A DNA stretch of 64,000 bases from Stomatobaculum longum (GCA_000242235.1 JH590861.1:77175-141174), one strand, 5' to 3'. Positions 55,030 to 64,000 are shown, numbered from the stretch's first letter. The notes: generated by a model from the sequence alone, not told the origin. Numbers and translations: made by a program.

Positions 55030-55743
55030 ATGGACGAATTGCTCAAAGTGACAGATTTACATGTCTATTACGGCATGATACACGCAATCCGCGGTATCTC
55101 GTTTGAGGTGAAGCGCGGCGAAATTGTGACCCTGATCGGCGCAAACGGCGCCGGCAAGACCACAACGCTCCACACGATTACCGGCCTCCTGCCGTCTTCG
55201 GGCGGTGAGGTTGTCTACAACGGACAGAACATCACCCATGTGCCGGGCTATCAGCTTGTTCGGCGCGGTCTCGCGCATGTGCCGGAGGGCAGAAGAGTCT
55301 TTTCCCAGCTCTCGGTCTTACAGAATCTGGAGCTCGGCGCGTTTACGCGGCGCAGCAAGGAGGAGAAGGCGGAGAGCCTTAAAGAGATATACCGCCGCTT
55401 TCCGCGCCTTGCGGAGCGGAAAAATCAGCTCGCCGGTACACTCTCCGGCGGTGAGCAGCAGATGCTCGCGATGGGACGCGCTCTCATGAGTAAGCCCGAG
55501 ATGCTGGTGCTCGACGAGCCCTCAATGGGACTTTCGCCGATCTATGTGAATGAGATTTTCGACATCATCAAATCCATTCACGAGAGCGGCACCACGGTGC
55601 TCCTGGTCGAGCAGAACGCAAAGAAGGCGCTCTCGATCGCAAACCGCGCTTATGTGCTCGAGACGGGTACCATCCGCCTTTCCGGCACGGCCGAGGAACT
55701 CTTACACAATGCAGAGGTGAAGAGCGCTTACCTCAGCGAATAA
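55030..55743 (+). CDS. livF: branched-chain amino acid ABC transporter ATPase LivF
   Basis: 237 residues: GANGAGKTTTLHTITGL, LSGGEQQMLAMGRAL and LDEPSMGLSPIYV. It completes the LivHMGF importer. rnhA follows 20 bases later. Confidence 0.94.
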   Translation: MDELLKVTDLHVYYGMIHAIRGISFEVKRGEIVTLIGANGAGKTTTLHTITGLLPSSGGEVVYNGQNITHVPGYQLVRRGLAHVPEGRRVFSQLSVLQNLELGAFTRRSKEEKAESLKEIYRRFPRLAERKNQLAGTLSGGEQQMLAMGRALMSKPEMLVLDEPSMGLSPIYVNEIFDIIKSIHESGTTVLLVEQNAKKALSIANRAYVLETGTIRLSGTAEELLHNAEVKSAYLSE

Positions 55744-55763
55744 AAGACAGCGGGGAAGAGGCA

Positions 55764-56249
55764 GTGACGAGCGTAAATCTATTTTCGGACGGCGCGGCGC
55801 GCGGCAATCCCGAGGGGCCTGCGGGCTACGGCACCATTCTGCAGGTCATAGACGGCAGCGGGCGGAAACACGAGAAAGAACTCTCGGCGGGGTTCAAAAA
55901 GAGCACCAACAACCGCATGGAGCTCCTCGGCTGTATCGCGGGCTTCGAGGCATTGACGCGTCCCTGTGAGGTCACGGTGTATTCGGACTCCCGCTATCTG
56001 GTCGATGCGTTCAATCAGCACTGGATCGATAGCTGGCAGAAGAAAAACTGGACCCGGGGAAAGAATGAGCCCGTGAAGAATATAGACCTCTGGAAGCGCC
56101 TTCTGGCGGCAATGGCGCCGCACAAGGTGACATTTTGCTGGGTCAAAGGACATGCGGGGCATCCGGAGAATGAGAGATGCGATGCCCTCGCGACCGACGC
56201 GGCGGATCACCGCGCTGTATTGGAGGACAAAGTCAATGAGACGGCATGA
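55764..56249 (+). CDS. rnhA: ribonuclease HI
   Basis: 161 residues from GTG 55764. Catalytic acids are visible: FSDGAARGNPEGPAGYG, then MELLG, YSDSRYLVDAF and CDALATDA. It cleaves the RNA strand of RNA-DNA hybrids. With rnhB at 41193 the organism has both types. It overlaps the next gene by 14 bases. Confidence 0.93.
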   Translation: MTSVNLFSDGAARGNPEGPAGYGTILQVIDGSGRKHEKELSAGFKKSTNNRMELLGCIAGFEALTRPCEVTVYSDSRYLVDAFNQHWIDSWQKKNWTRGKNEPVKNIDLWKRLLAAMAPHKVTFCWVKGHAGHPENERCDALATDAADHRAVLEDKVNETA

Positions 56250-56742
56250 GAGATGGCGTCTCCTTTGCTTTGTCCTTTTTGCGGGTATCGCGTTTACGCT
56301 GCTCGTGGAGACAGTGCTCCGCGAAAAGCGGCGCGCGGCAGCGGCGCGGGCTGCCGAGACGAGCGTCACCGGGACACTCGCCGACACGGGCGTCACCGGG
56401 CGAAGTTACCGGGATTTCCGGGAGAAGTTTGAGGACACGGACAGAACCATAGCGATACTCCGGGAAAAGGCGAAGAAGGACAGCCGCGCGGACAGCGAGA
56501 CACGCTTTGCGACATCAGAGCTCCGCTACTGGGAGACCCAGCTCAATGCGCTCTGTCAGGTGCTCCCGGTCGTGTTGAGCGAGCAGGAGGCGGCTGCTTT
56601 TACCAAGGATCAGCAGGAGTGGCGCAGAAAGCGCGATGTTCCGGCGGAGAGCGGCGCTGTGCTCTCTGTGCGGGAACAGGCGGAAAATACGCGCGCCCGC
56701 GCCTATCAGCTCCTGGAGCAGTACAAGGACAGACTGCCGTAG
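56236..56742 (+). CDS. membrane-anchored protein of unknown function, LprI/DUF1311-like tail
   Basis: 168 residues from ATG 56236 (GGAGGACAAAG upstream). One N-terminal membrane helix (LLCFVLFAGIAFTLLVE), then a charged helical region. The last 100 residues (LNALCQVLPVVLSEQEAAAF, DQQEWRRKRD) recall DUF1311/LprI-type domains, which bind or inhibit lysozyme in some bacteria; the match is weak. It is coupled to rnhA. The function is unknown. Confidence 0.55.
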   Translation: MRRHERWRLLCFVLFAGIAFTLLVETVLREKRRAAAARAAETSVTGTLADTGVTGRSYRDFREKFEDTDRTIAILREKAKKDSRADSETRFATSELRYWETQLNALCQVLPVVLSEQEAAAFTKDQQEWRRKRDVPAESGAVLSVREQAENTRARAYQLLEQYKDRLP

Positions 56743-56759
56743 GGACAGCACAAAGCGGA

Positions 56760-56788
56760 TTTACAGAACGGCAGTTTACGGCTAAAAT
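56760..56788 (+). promoter_or_regulatory. alaS promoter
   Basis: -35 TTTACA (56760-56765), 17-base spacer, -10 TAAAAT (56783-56788). The leader is only about 40 bases and holds no T-box. Confidence 0.72.
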
Positions 56789-56833
56789 AGAAAGTTAGGA
56801 AATTCGAAAATTTAAATACAGAGGGGCAGTGCA

Positions 56834-59503
56834 ATGATTGCAAAGAAATACGGGGTCAACGAACTCCGCAAGATGTATCTGGAGTTCTTTCAGAGCAAAG
56901 GACATTTGATCATGAAGAGCTTCAGCCTGGTGCCGCACAACGACAACAGCCTGTTGCTCATCAACTCCGGCATGGCGCCGTTAAAGCCGTACTTTACCGG
57001 CCAGGAGATTCCGCCGTGCCGCCGCGTGACGACCTGTCAGAAGTGTATTCGCACGGGCGACATTGACAATGTCGGCAAGACCGCGCGCCACGGCACCTTC
57101 TTCGAGATGCTCGGAAACTTTTCTTTCGGCGATTACTTTAAGCGCGAGGCCATTCACTGGAGCTGGGAGTTCCTGACGAAGACGGTGGGACTCGAGCCGG
57201 ACCGCCTCTATCCCTCGGTCTATGAGGAGGATGACGAGGCCTTCGCGATCTGGCGGGATGAGATCGGAATCGCGCCGGAACGCATCTACCGCTTCGGCAA
57301 GGCGGATAACTTCTGGGAGCACGGCTCCGGCCCCTGCGGCCCCTGCTCCGAGATTTACTATGACCGCGGCGAAGCCTACGGCACCGGTCCCGAGGATGTG
57401 ATGGGCGGCGAGGGCGACCGCTTCATGGAAGTCTGGAACAATGTCTTCAGCCAGTTCAACAACGACGGTCACGGGCACTATACCGAGCTCAAGCAGAAGA
57501 ACATCGATACCGGCATGGGTCTTGAGCGCCTTGCGGTCGTCGTACAGGATGTCGAGTCGATTTTCGAAGTCGATACCATACGCGCCCTGCTCGACGAGGC
57601 GGCAAAGCTCGCCGGGACACAGTACAAAGAGGACGAGAAGAAGGATGTCTCGCTCCGCGTGATTACCGACCATGTGCGCTCCTGCACCTTTATGATTTCG
57701 GACGGTATCATGCCGAGCAACGAGGGCAGAGGCTATGTGCTCCGGAGACTCCTGCGCCGTGCGGCGCGCCACGGCAGACTCCTCGGCATTGAGGGAGCGT
57801 TCCTCGGCAAGCTCGCCGAGACCGTGATTGCCTCCTCGAAGGACGGCTATCCGGAGCTCGAAGAAAAACGCGAGATGATTTTAAAGGTGCTGACCGAGGA
57901 AGAGGCGAAGTTCAACCGCACGATTGACCAGGGTCTCTCGATTCTCGCGGAACTCGAGGAGACGCTCTCCGCGGAGAAAAAGACCGAGCTCTCCGGCGAG
58001 GACGCGTTCAAGCTCTACGACACCTACGGGTTCCCGCTCGATTTGACGCGGGAGATTCTCGCCGAGCGCGGCTTCACGGTCGATGAGGCGGGCTTCCAGA
58101 AAGCGATGCAGGTGCAGCGGGAGACCGCGCGGAAGGCGAGAAAGACCACGAACTATATGGGCGAGGCACAGACCGCTTATCAGCAGATCGATCCGACGCT
58201 CACGACCGAGTTCACCGGCTATGACAAGCTGACGGACGAGGGCAAGATTACGGCGATGGTCCGCATTCTCCCGGATGAGAGCGAGGAGGATGCAACGGCG
58301 CTTACCGAGGCGCTCGCAGAGGGCGATGAGGGCACGATTGTGACCGACAAGACGCCGTTCTATGCGACGATGGGCGGCCAGCAGGGCGATGTCGGCGTGA
58401 TCGAAGCCGGCAACAACCGCTTTGCGGTGTGCGACACGATTCACTTAAAGGGCGGCAAGGTAGGCCACACCGGCAAGGTGCTCTCCGGCATGTTCCGGAT
58501 CGGCGAGACCGTGACGCTCACGGTCGATGCGGCAAACCGCGAGAATACGGCGAAGAATCACTCCGGCACGCATCTCTTGCACGAGGCACTCCGCGAGGTG
58601 CTCGGCAATCATGTGAACCAGGCGGGCAGCTTTGTGAGCGCGGACAGACTGCGCTTTGACTTCACGCACTTTGCGGCGCTCACCCCGGAAGAGATCAAAC
58701 AGGTCGAGACGCTGGTGAACCGCGAGATTCGGGCGGCACATCCGGTCGAGACCAAGGTCATGGGCATCGAAGAGGCAAAGAAAGAGGGCGCAAAGGCGCT
58801 GTTTGGCGAGAAGTACGGCGACGAGGTTCGCGTGGTGCGGATGGGCGACTTCTCGACCGAGCTCTGCGGCGGCACCCATGTGAAGAATACCGAAAATATC
58901 GGCGCGATGAAGATTATCTCCGAGACCGGCATTTCGGCGGGCGTGCGCCGCATTGAGGCACTGACCGGCGACGCGCTGACCGCTTACTACGAGGCAGCGG
59001 TGCAGGAACTCGAAGCGCTCGCGGCGCAGTTGAAGACAAACCGTGCGGAACTGCCGCAGCGCGTTCGGCAGCTGCAGCAGGAGCTCCGCGAGAGCGAGAA
59101 GCAGAACGAGAAGCTTCGCGCCGAGCTCGCGCGGAATGCCGCAGCGAATGCGGGTGAAGAAGTACAGGACGTGAAGGGCGTGAAGCTCCTCACGACCGCG
59201 CTCGCAAAGATTGAGATGAACGAGCTCAGGAACCTCGGCGACAGCCTGCTCAAGAAGACCGAGGGCGGCGTGGCCGTGCTCGCAAGCGCGGATGAGGCGC
59301 AGGTAAACCTTCTTGTCATGGTCGGCAAGGCGGCGGAAGAGAAGGGCGCCAATGCGGGCAAGCTCATCAAGGCGATTGCGCCGCTAATCGGCGGCGGTGG
59401 CGGCGGCAGACCGAACATTGCGCAGGCGGGTGGCAAGAATCCTGCGGGCGTGCAGGCGGCACTCGCCAAGGCGGCGGAAGCACTCGCCGAAGAACTGCAC
59501 TAA
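56834..59503 (+). CDS. alaS: alanyl-tRNA synthetase
   Basis: 889 residues. The class II catalytic domain has SLVPHNDNSLLLINSGMAPL, RVTTCQKCIRTGDIDNVG and HGTFFEMLGNFSFGDYF. The editing domain has HSGTHLLHEAL and CGGTH zinc ligands. A coiled coil and C-Ala domain end with GGGGGGRPNIAQAGGKNPAG. It charges tRNA-Ala and removes Ser and Gly errors. It has its own promoter and terminator. Confidence 0.98.
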   Translation: MIAKKYGVNELRKMYLEFFQSKGHLIMKSFSLVPHNDNSLLLINSGMAPLKPYFTGQEIPPCRRVTTCQKCIRTGDIDNVGKTARHGTFFEMLGNFSFGDYFKREAIHWSWEFLTKTVGLEPDRLYPSVYEEDDEAFAIWRDEIGIAPERIYRFGKADNFWEHGSGPCGPCSEIYYDRGEAYGTGPEDVMGGEGDRFMEVWNNVFSQFNNDGHGHYTELKQKNIDTGMGLERLAVVVQDVESIFEVDTIRALLDEAAKLAGTQYKEDEKKDVSLRVITDHVRSCTFMISDGIMPSNEGRGYVLRRLLRRAARHGRLLGIEGAFLGKLAETVIASSKDGYPELEEKREMILKVLTEEEAKFNRTIDQGLSILAELEETLSAEKKTELSGEDAFKLYDTYGFPLDLTREILAERGFTVDEAGFQKAMQVQRETARKARKTTNYMGEAQTAYQQIDPTLTTEFTGYDKLTDEGKITAMVRILPDESEEDATALTEALAEGDEGTIVTDKTPFYATMGGQQGDVGVIEAGNNRFAVCDTIHLKGGKVGHTGKVLSGMFRIGETVTLTVDAANRENTAKNHSGTHLLHEALREVLGNHVNQAGSFVSADRLRFDFTHFAALTPEEIKQVETLVNREIRAAHPVETKVMGIEEAKKEGAKALFGEKYGDEVRVVRMGDFSTELCGGTHVKNTENIGAMKIISETGISAGVRRIEALTGDALTAYYEAAVQELEALAAQLKTNRAELPQRVRQLQQELRESEKQNEKLRAELARNAAANAGEEVQDVKGVKLLTTALAKIEMNELRNLGDSLLKKTEGGVAVLASADEAQVNLLVMVGKAAEEKGANAGKLIKAIAPLIGGGGGGRPNIAQAGGKNPAGVQAALAKAAEALAEELH

Positions 59504-59531
59504 AGAGCGGTAAGACAGTCGGAAGAAAAGT

Positions 59532-59570
59532 ACAAAAATGCGCTGTGCGGGAGCACGGCGTATTTTTTGT
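59532..59570 (+). terminator. alaS terminator
   Basis: Arms ATGCGCTGTGC (59538-59548) and GCACGGCGTAT (59553-59563) pair with two wobbles, GGGA loop, then T6. Confidence 0.8.
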
Positions 59571-59725
59571 GCCAATCATCCCTGCTCGGCCGGGCTACAC
59601 AAGGCAGCTCAAAACGCTGTCATTCGGGATCGAGTTAATCAACACTATTTCTATAAAATGTTCATTAAAATACAGCGCACATATTAAGCAATTAGCAATA
59701 AACTTAAAATTTTATTCATATTATC

Positions 59726-59754
59726 TTGAAAATGTCTGTGAGGCAATTTAAACT
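59726..59754 (+). promoter_or_regulatory. promoter of the giant surface protein gene
   Basis: -35 TTGAAA (59726-59731), 17-base spacer, -10 TAAACT (59749-59754). The gap 59571-59798 is strikingly AT-rich compared with its flanks and holds no other gene. Confidence 0.7.
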
Positions 59755-59798
59755 AAAAGAAAGCCTAGGACAGGCTAGTGTAACAAGGAGGAAACCAT

Positions 59799-62700
59799 AT
59801 GAGGAAACGAAGAAACTGGTCAAAGCGTCTGCTGGCCGGAGTGCTCAGTGCGGCAATGGTCGCCCTGAACATTTCGACGGCGGCGTCCGCTTTCGCAGCG
59901 CCGTCTGCCGAAGAGTACCGGGAGGATGCCGAGCTCATCAATGACCTCGCGCTTCCGAAGGATGTACAGCGGCAGCTTCAGCAGAAGGGAAGCGCAAGCC
60001 CCTCCGATGCGGCGGCGAAGGAAAAGAAGGCAGAGGATCTGACTGCCGGTTCCGCGCGCTGGGGCACGCCTTCCAATGCGGCGAAGGTGCTGCACACGCA
60101 GCTGGACGGCGTCGAGATTGAGGTCAGCGCCCCGGCCGGTGTGCTCCCGGAGGGGGCAACTCTGAAGGCGCGGAAACTGACCGAAGAGGAAGAGAAGGAA
60201 GTGCTCGAAAAGATCAACGAGCACGCCGAGGCAGCGGGCAAGTCCGCGACGACCCAGTTCCTCTGCGACCTCACGGTGCTGAATGCGGCAGGCGAGCCGA
60301 TTCAGCCGGATAACACAAAGGGTACTCTCGCGGTTTCGTTCCGGAACATTGCGATTGTCTCGGCGGCGAGCGCTGAGATTGGAACAGGCGAGGCAGAGGT
60401 CGAGAAGCGAGGCGTCTCTGTCCTCCACATTGACGAGGCGGGCGATAAGGTCGATACCCTCCGCGAGGGGCTCGATGAGAACCTGCCGGTTCTGCAGGCA
60501 GCGGCAGAGCATTTCTCGCCGTTTGCGGTTGTGAATTACCAGCCGACCGGTACGCCGCTGCTCTCAGTGGCGTTTCAGCGTCTCGACTACGACAACGACA
60601 GCCGCCTCGCCTATAAATTAAAGGACGTGACGGTCACAGACACGCCCGGAAACGGCATCACTTCGATGAACTTCCAGGTGGGGACTGGTAGCATTGAGGG
60701 ACCGACGGCGCTGACTGGCACAGCGGTGGGCTCCAAAACCTATCAGGCATTTACGGATATTCTGGCAGGGCACCAGTTCTACCAGTTTATTTTCCCGACG
60801 GCATTGACGCCGGCAGAGGCGCAGACCTTTATTGAGACCAAGCTCAAGTTCCATCTGCCGAGCGCAGGTGCAACCCAGCAGCTCAGCATTTCGCTTGGAA
60901 ATGGACAAAACATCCTGCCGGCGGGCGCGAGTATCTCGAAGGCGACAATTCCGAATCCGAGGACCGATAAGGGCGACACGGCGGAACACTACTATATGTA
61001 TGTGGAGCCGAATCCGGGTCAGCTGATCAGCTGGGCGGACAGCTATAACCTCGCGAAGACCTACCGTCTGAACGGCATGGTCGGTTACCTGGTCACGATT
61101 ACCTCCGCAACCGAGGATAATGTGCTCGATAATATCAATAATAAGGGTGCGTGGGCAGGCGGTAACCGCTGGGCACCTATCGGAGATGCGGACAGCATTC
61201 CCGCTTGGCCCGACAACAGCGCAACACTTCGAGGAACAGGTCAACCCTACGAAGCACAAAGTTTGAACGGTTCGATAGGAACGGGGAGTCATCGGCGTTT
61301 TCGTTGGCAGGATGGTCCCGAGGCGGGTGTTGAATACTATGAGCAGGGTGTAGGCCCTCTGAATGGTATGTATAACAGATTTAACCCAGGAGAACCGAAT
61401 TCTGCCCCCGGTGATGCGGGCGTTGCAGTCAATGGCTATGAGTCTGTTATGCAGGTGCACGCACAGGTTTCTCCGGCAGCAATTTCCGGATGGAATGACC
61501 TCCATAACTTAACCGGCTATAATTATGCGCCTTACAATGTACAAGGCTTCTTCGTCGAGTTCAGTGCTTATAAGCAGACCGGCACGACGGTCAACCAGTC
61601 GATTCCACTGGTTACGAGCGATGTCGCCTATGTGGTCGTAAACGGCCAGAAGCACTATTTCAGTAACCTCGATGACGCGATTGCCTGGTCGAACCAGAAC
61701 GGCAACCCGCCGATTACGCTGACCAACAACACGGTTGTGACGCGGAACATTCCGGCAGGTGTCGTGATCAACACGAACGGCAAGACCCTCAGCGTTCCGA
61801 CGGGCAGCAATGTCACGAACAACGGCACAATCAATGTGACCGGCGGCAGCTCCTTCCTCGTGCAGGGCTCGAACGGCGGCTTCACCAACGCGGGCAGCGG
61901 CGCGGTCAATGTGCCGCTCACGATTACCGTGAATCCGCGCACCGTGACGGCGACCGAGCCCCTGACCTGGAATCCGTCCGATGTGACGGTGACCGGTCTT
62001 ATCGGCAATGACCGCGTGACGGGCGTCACCGTGAACTTTGACAACAGCCAGCCGGTCGCGACCACGACGACAGACAATGCGACGCCGCTTGCGCCGACCA
62101 CGCTTGATAACGGCACAGCGGGCAGCACGGCAATCGGTACCTATACGATTACCTATGTCCCGGGCCCGGTGACAAGAAATCCGCACCACTATACGGTCAA
62201 GTTTGTCGCAAACGCACCGGCAGGCCAGACCGTGACGGGCTCTATGCCGGATCAGACCCTAATAGGTAGTGCGGCGACGGCAGATCTCACGAACCACTTT
62301 GCAATCAACGGCTATACCTTTAACGGCTGGAGCGGCTCAAATGGTCAGAGCTATGCCGACGGCGCGCACCCGGCAAACCTCGTGCCCACGAATAACGGCG
62401 TGATTACGATGACCGCGAACTGGACCGAAAACCAGTATGACATCCACTACCACATGAACGTCACGGCGGGTTCCCGCACGGCGAGCCTTGCAGTGAATCC
62501 GAACACGGCTGCGCACTACAAGGTCACAGATCCGAATATCACCCTTGCGGCGCCGACCTGGCCGGGCTACACTTTTGGCGGCTGGTATGACAACAGCAGC
62601 TTAAGCGGAAGCCCTGTGAGTCAGCTGGTCACCAGCGCGGCACCGGCAGGAAACCGCGACTACTACGCAAAGTGGACGCGGAAGAATTATACGCTTAGCT

Positions 62701-64000
62701 ATGATCTGCACGACAGCACCCCGGCAGGACACCCGGCGACGAACCCGGATTCCGGCTTCACGACCTATACCGTCGAGACGCCGAATCACACCTTCGGCAC
62801 CCCGACCCGCCCGGGTTACACCTTCCTCGGCTGGTATACGGATGCAGGCTATACGACACCGGCTCCGGCAACCCTCGACACGACGCAGGGCGATACGAAC
62901 CCGACGCAGTTGCACGCAAAGTGGAGTGCGCCGCTGCCGTACACAATCACCTATGTGATGAACGACGCGGTACCGGCAGGCCATCCCGCGACCAATGACG
63001 CGGCAAATCCGGGCGGCTTCCAGGTCACGGATCCGGTCATCACGCTCCGGCAGCCATCCCGCCCGGGTTACGATTTCCAGGGCTGGTATTCGGACGCAGC
63101 ACTCACGACGCCGGTCGGAACCATTAACCCGGCGAGCGCAACGAACCACACCGTTTACGCAAAGTGGAGCGCCGCAAAGACCTATACTGTGCAGTGGACG
63201 CTGAATGACGGTACCCCGGCAGGCCACCCGGCTGTGAACCCGAATACGATTTCGAGCTACACGGTCGAGGACGCGGATGTCGCAATCGCGCCGGCAACCC
63301 GCACCGGTTACAACTTCCTCGGCTGGTTTACGGATGCCGCGCTCACAAACCCGGTACCGGCTACGCTCCACACGATGGACGCCGAGAATAAGCACTACTA
63401 CGCAAAGTGGGACAGCACGCCGATCAGCTATCCGGTCAACTATGTGCTGAACGACACGCCGACAACCCCGGCGACCAATCCGGCGGTGAACCTCACTTCC
63501 TATACGGTTGAGACCTTGCCGTCGCCGATCACGGTTGCGCAGCCGCTCCGGAACGGCTACACTTTCCTCGGCTGGTATGATAACGCAGCGTTCACCGGTG
63601 CGCCGGTCACGCAGTTCTCTGCGATGGATGCGGCGCCGAAGACCTTCTACGCGAAGTGGAGCAATGCAAACAGTTATCCGGTGAACTTTCACCTGAACGA
63701 TGCGGCTCCGGCGGGTCACCCGGCTGCGAACCCGAATACCGTGACGAGCTACACGGTTCTGGATCCGGACATTACGATTGCCCCGGCGACGAGAACCGGC
63801 TACGACTTTGAAGGCTGGTACGATAACCCTGGGTTCACCGGCACAGCGGTCACGACCCTTCACACGGCGGATGCCGCGGCGAAGGACTACTACGCAAAGT
63901 GGAGTGCGCCGAAGACCTATACCGTGCAGTGGGATCTGAATGACGGCACCCCGGCAGGCCATGCGGCTTCGAACCCGAACACCGTGACGAGCTACACGGT
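59799..64000 (+). CDS. giant secreted surface protein with C-type-lectin-like domain and InlB repeats (3' end outside window)
   Basis: The frame is open from ATG 59799 (AAGGAGG upstream) to the window end, 1400 residues without a stop. A signal peptide comes first (basic RKRRNWSKR, hydrophobic core, likely cut near AFA-A, residue 33). After a helical, charged region is a C-type-lectin-like domain at about residues 396-590: ISWADSYNLAK, GYLVTITSATEDNVL, EPN at residues 532-534 and WND at 565-567, the calcium and sugar-binding motifs of mannose-type lectins. An MBG-like beta domain follows near residues 705-795, then InlB-type repeats. No cell wall anchor is visible yet. It is probably an adhesin; host ligands are inferred. 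Codons at 61195-61560 are unlike the rest. Confidence 0.82.
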   Translation, partial: MRKRRNWSKRLLAGVLSAAMVALNISTAASAFAAPSAEEYREDAELINDLALPKDVQRQLQQKGSASPSDAAAKEKKAEDLTAGSARWGTPSNAAKVLHTQLDGVEIEVSAPAGVLPEGATLKARKLTEEEEKEVLEKINEHAEAAGKSATTQFLCDLTVLNAAGEPIQPDNTKGTLAVSFRNIAIVSAASAEIGTGEAEVEKRGVSVLHIDEAGDKVDTLREGLDENLPVLQAAAEHFSPFAVVNYQPTGTPLLSVAFQRLDYDNDSRLAYKLKDVTVTDTPGNGITSMNFQVGTGSIEGPTALTGTAVGSKTYQAFTDILAGHQFYQFIFPTALTPAEAQTFIETKLKFHLPSAGATQQLSISLGNGQNILPAGASISKATIPNPRTDKGDTAEHYYMYVEPNPGQLISWADSYNLAKTYRLNGMVGYLVTITSATEDNVLDNINNKGAWAGGNRWAPIGDADSIPAWPDNSATLRGTGQPYEAQSLNGSIGTGSHRRFRWQDGPEAGVEYYEQGVGPLNGMYNRFNPGEPNSAPGDAGVAVNGYESVMQVHAQVSPAAISGWNDLHNLTGYNYAPYNVQGFFVEFSAYKQTGTTVNQSIPLVTSDVAYVVVNGQKHYFSNLDDAIAWSNQNGNPPITLTNNTVVTRNIPAGVVINTNGKTLSVPTGSNVTNNGTINVTGGSSFLVQGSNGGFTNAGSGAVNVPLTITVNPRTVTATEPLTWNPSDVTVTGLIGNDRVTGVTVNFDNSQPVATTTTDNATPLAPTTLDNGTAGSTAIGTYTITYVPGPVTRNPHHYTVKFVANAPAGQTVTGSMPDQTLIGSAATADLTNHFAINGYTFNGWSGSNGQSYADGAHPANLVPTNNGVITMTANWTENQYDIHYHMNVTAGSRTASLAVNPNTAAHYKVTDPNITLAAPTWPGYTFGGWYDNSSLSGSPVSQLVTSAAPAGNRDYYAKWTRKNYTLSYDLHDSTPAGHPATNPDSGFTTYTVETPNHTFGTPTRPGYTFLGWYTDAGYTTPAPATLDTTQGDTNPTQLHAKWSAPLPYTITYVMNDAVPAGHPATNDAANPGGFQVTDPVITLRQPSRPGYDFQGWYSDAALTTPVGTINPASATNHTVYAKWSAAKTYTVQWTLNDGTPAGHPAVNPNTISSYTVEDADVAIAPATRTGYNFLGWFTDAALTNPVPATLHTMDAENKHYYAKWDSTPISYPVNYVLNDTPTTPATNPAVNLTSYTVETLPSPITVAQPLRNGYTFLGWYDNAAFTGAPVTQFSAMDAAPKTFYAKWSNANSYPVNFHLNDAAPAGHPAANPNTVTSYTVLDPDITIAPATRTGYDFEGWYDNPGFTGTAVTTLHTADAAAKDYYAKWSAPKTYTVQWDLNDGTPAGHAASNPNTVTSYT
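62185..64000 (+). repeat. eight InlB/Listeria-Bacteroides type repeats, last one cut by the window end
   Basis: Units of about 80 residues recur, each with a YxVxxxLND-like start, a SYTV strand, a GYxFxGWY core and a YYAKW end. Units begin near 62185, 62435, 62690, 62940, 63183, 63426, 63674 and 63918. The first is the most divergent, and two units share long near-identical DNA (compare 63183 with 63918). Such repeats form stalks that hold a binding head away from the cell. Confidence 0.88.

Noticed and set aside
56760..56833. T-box leader of alaS
   Set aside because: The leader is about 40 bases, too short, with no T-box sequence.
61195..61560. Diversity-generating retroelement target
   Set aside because: C-type-lectin folds are typical targets, but no reverse transcriptase or template repeat is in the window; kept only as something to look for.
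60618..64000. Long open frames on the minus strand beneath the surface protein gene
   Set aside because: They mirror the strong codon bias of the + strand gene, have no ribosome sites and resemble no protein.
59799..64000. CRISPR array or DNA satellite
   Set aside because: The repeats are about 240 bases, translate in one frame and vary mainly at wobble positions, so they are protein repeats.

Overview
The window looks like a chromosome segment of a fairly GC-rich Lachnospiraceae-type Firmicute. Supporting signs are AGGAGG-type ribosome binding sites, frequent TTG and GTG starts, sigma-A promoters with 17-base spacers, the ylxM-ffh-rpsP-khpA-rimM-trmD-rplS-lepB-rbgA-rnhB order, the plsX-acp-rnc-smc-ftsY order, and ABC, ECF and InlB-repeat surface proteins. 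An oral genus such as Stomatobaculum or Oribacterium would fit, but the sequence read by eye cannot settle this. Most genes are on the + strand.

Layout. 1-5.4 kb is accessory: the 3' end of a BREX gene (brxL), a half-size EamA-like transporter, a PadR regulator with a duplicated operator driving an unusual three-domain flavoprotein plus an EFR1 flavodoxin-ferredoxin, and a HicAB toxin-antitoxin pair whose toxin is frameshifted. 5.4-14.1 kb holds tRNA-Leu(CAA), a lipoprotein, a zinc-finger anti-sigma-like protein, then a tightly overlapping polA-coaE-metallo-hydrolase-ACT-DUF711-lipoprotein-tenA run. 14.2-21.7 kb is a lower-GC imported block: a broken mobile-element replication gene, a TetR regulator with matching operators, two YbtPQ/IrtAB-like ABC half-transporters, an ECF module (fused ATPase, EcfT, MptD-type S component), and a decayed DtxR/MntR-like gene. 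21.7-26.4 kb has a CarD-like regulator, tmcAL, ackA, pta and rpmF. 26.4-45.1 kb is core: lipid synthesis, RNA processing, chromosome segregation, the SRP pathway, tRNA and ribosome maturation, signal peptidase, RNase HII, PgeF and PRPP synthase. 45.2-49.6 kb is a radical-SAM DUF512 protein, der, plsY and gpsA. 49.7-55.7 kb is a branched-chain amino acid ABC importer with two tandem binding proteins. 55.8-59.5 kb is rnhA, a membrane-anchored unknown and alaS. 59.8-64 kb is the 5' part of a giant secreted protein with a C-type-lectin-like domain and at least eight InlB-type repeats, running off the window.

How it works together. Protein export and translation genes (ffh, ftsY, lepB, rpsP, rplS, rimM, trmD, rbgA, der, alaS) form a growth-linked core. 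plsX, acp, plsY and gpsA cover phospholipid entry. ackA-pta gives acetate and ATP from acetyl-CoA. The Liv importer, ilvA and prs connect amino acid and nucleotide metabolism. The most unusual items are the ABC-plus-ECF cluster with a decayed metal-type regulator, a promoter built into a terminator hairpin that would make ylxM leaderless, the frameshifted hicA, and the EPN/WND lectin-like surface protein with a patch of foreign codon use. All calls come from reading the sequence; no database search was run.
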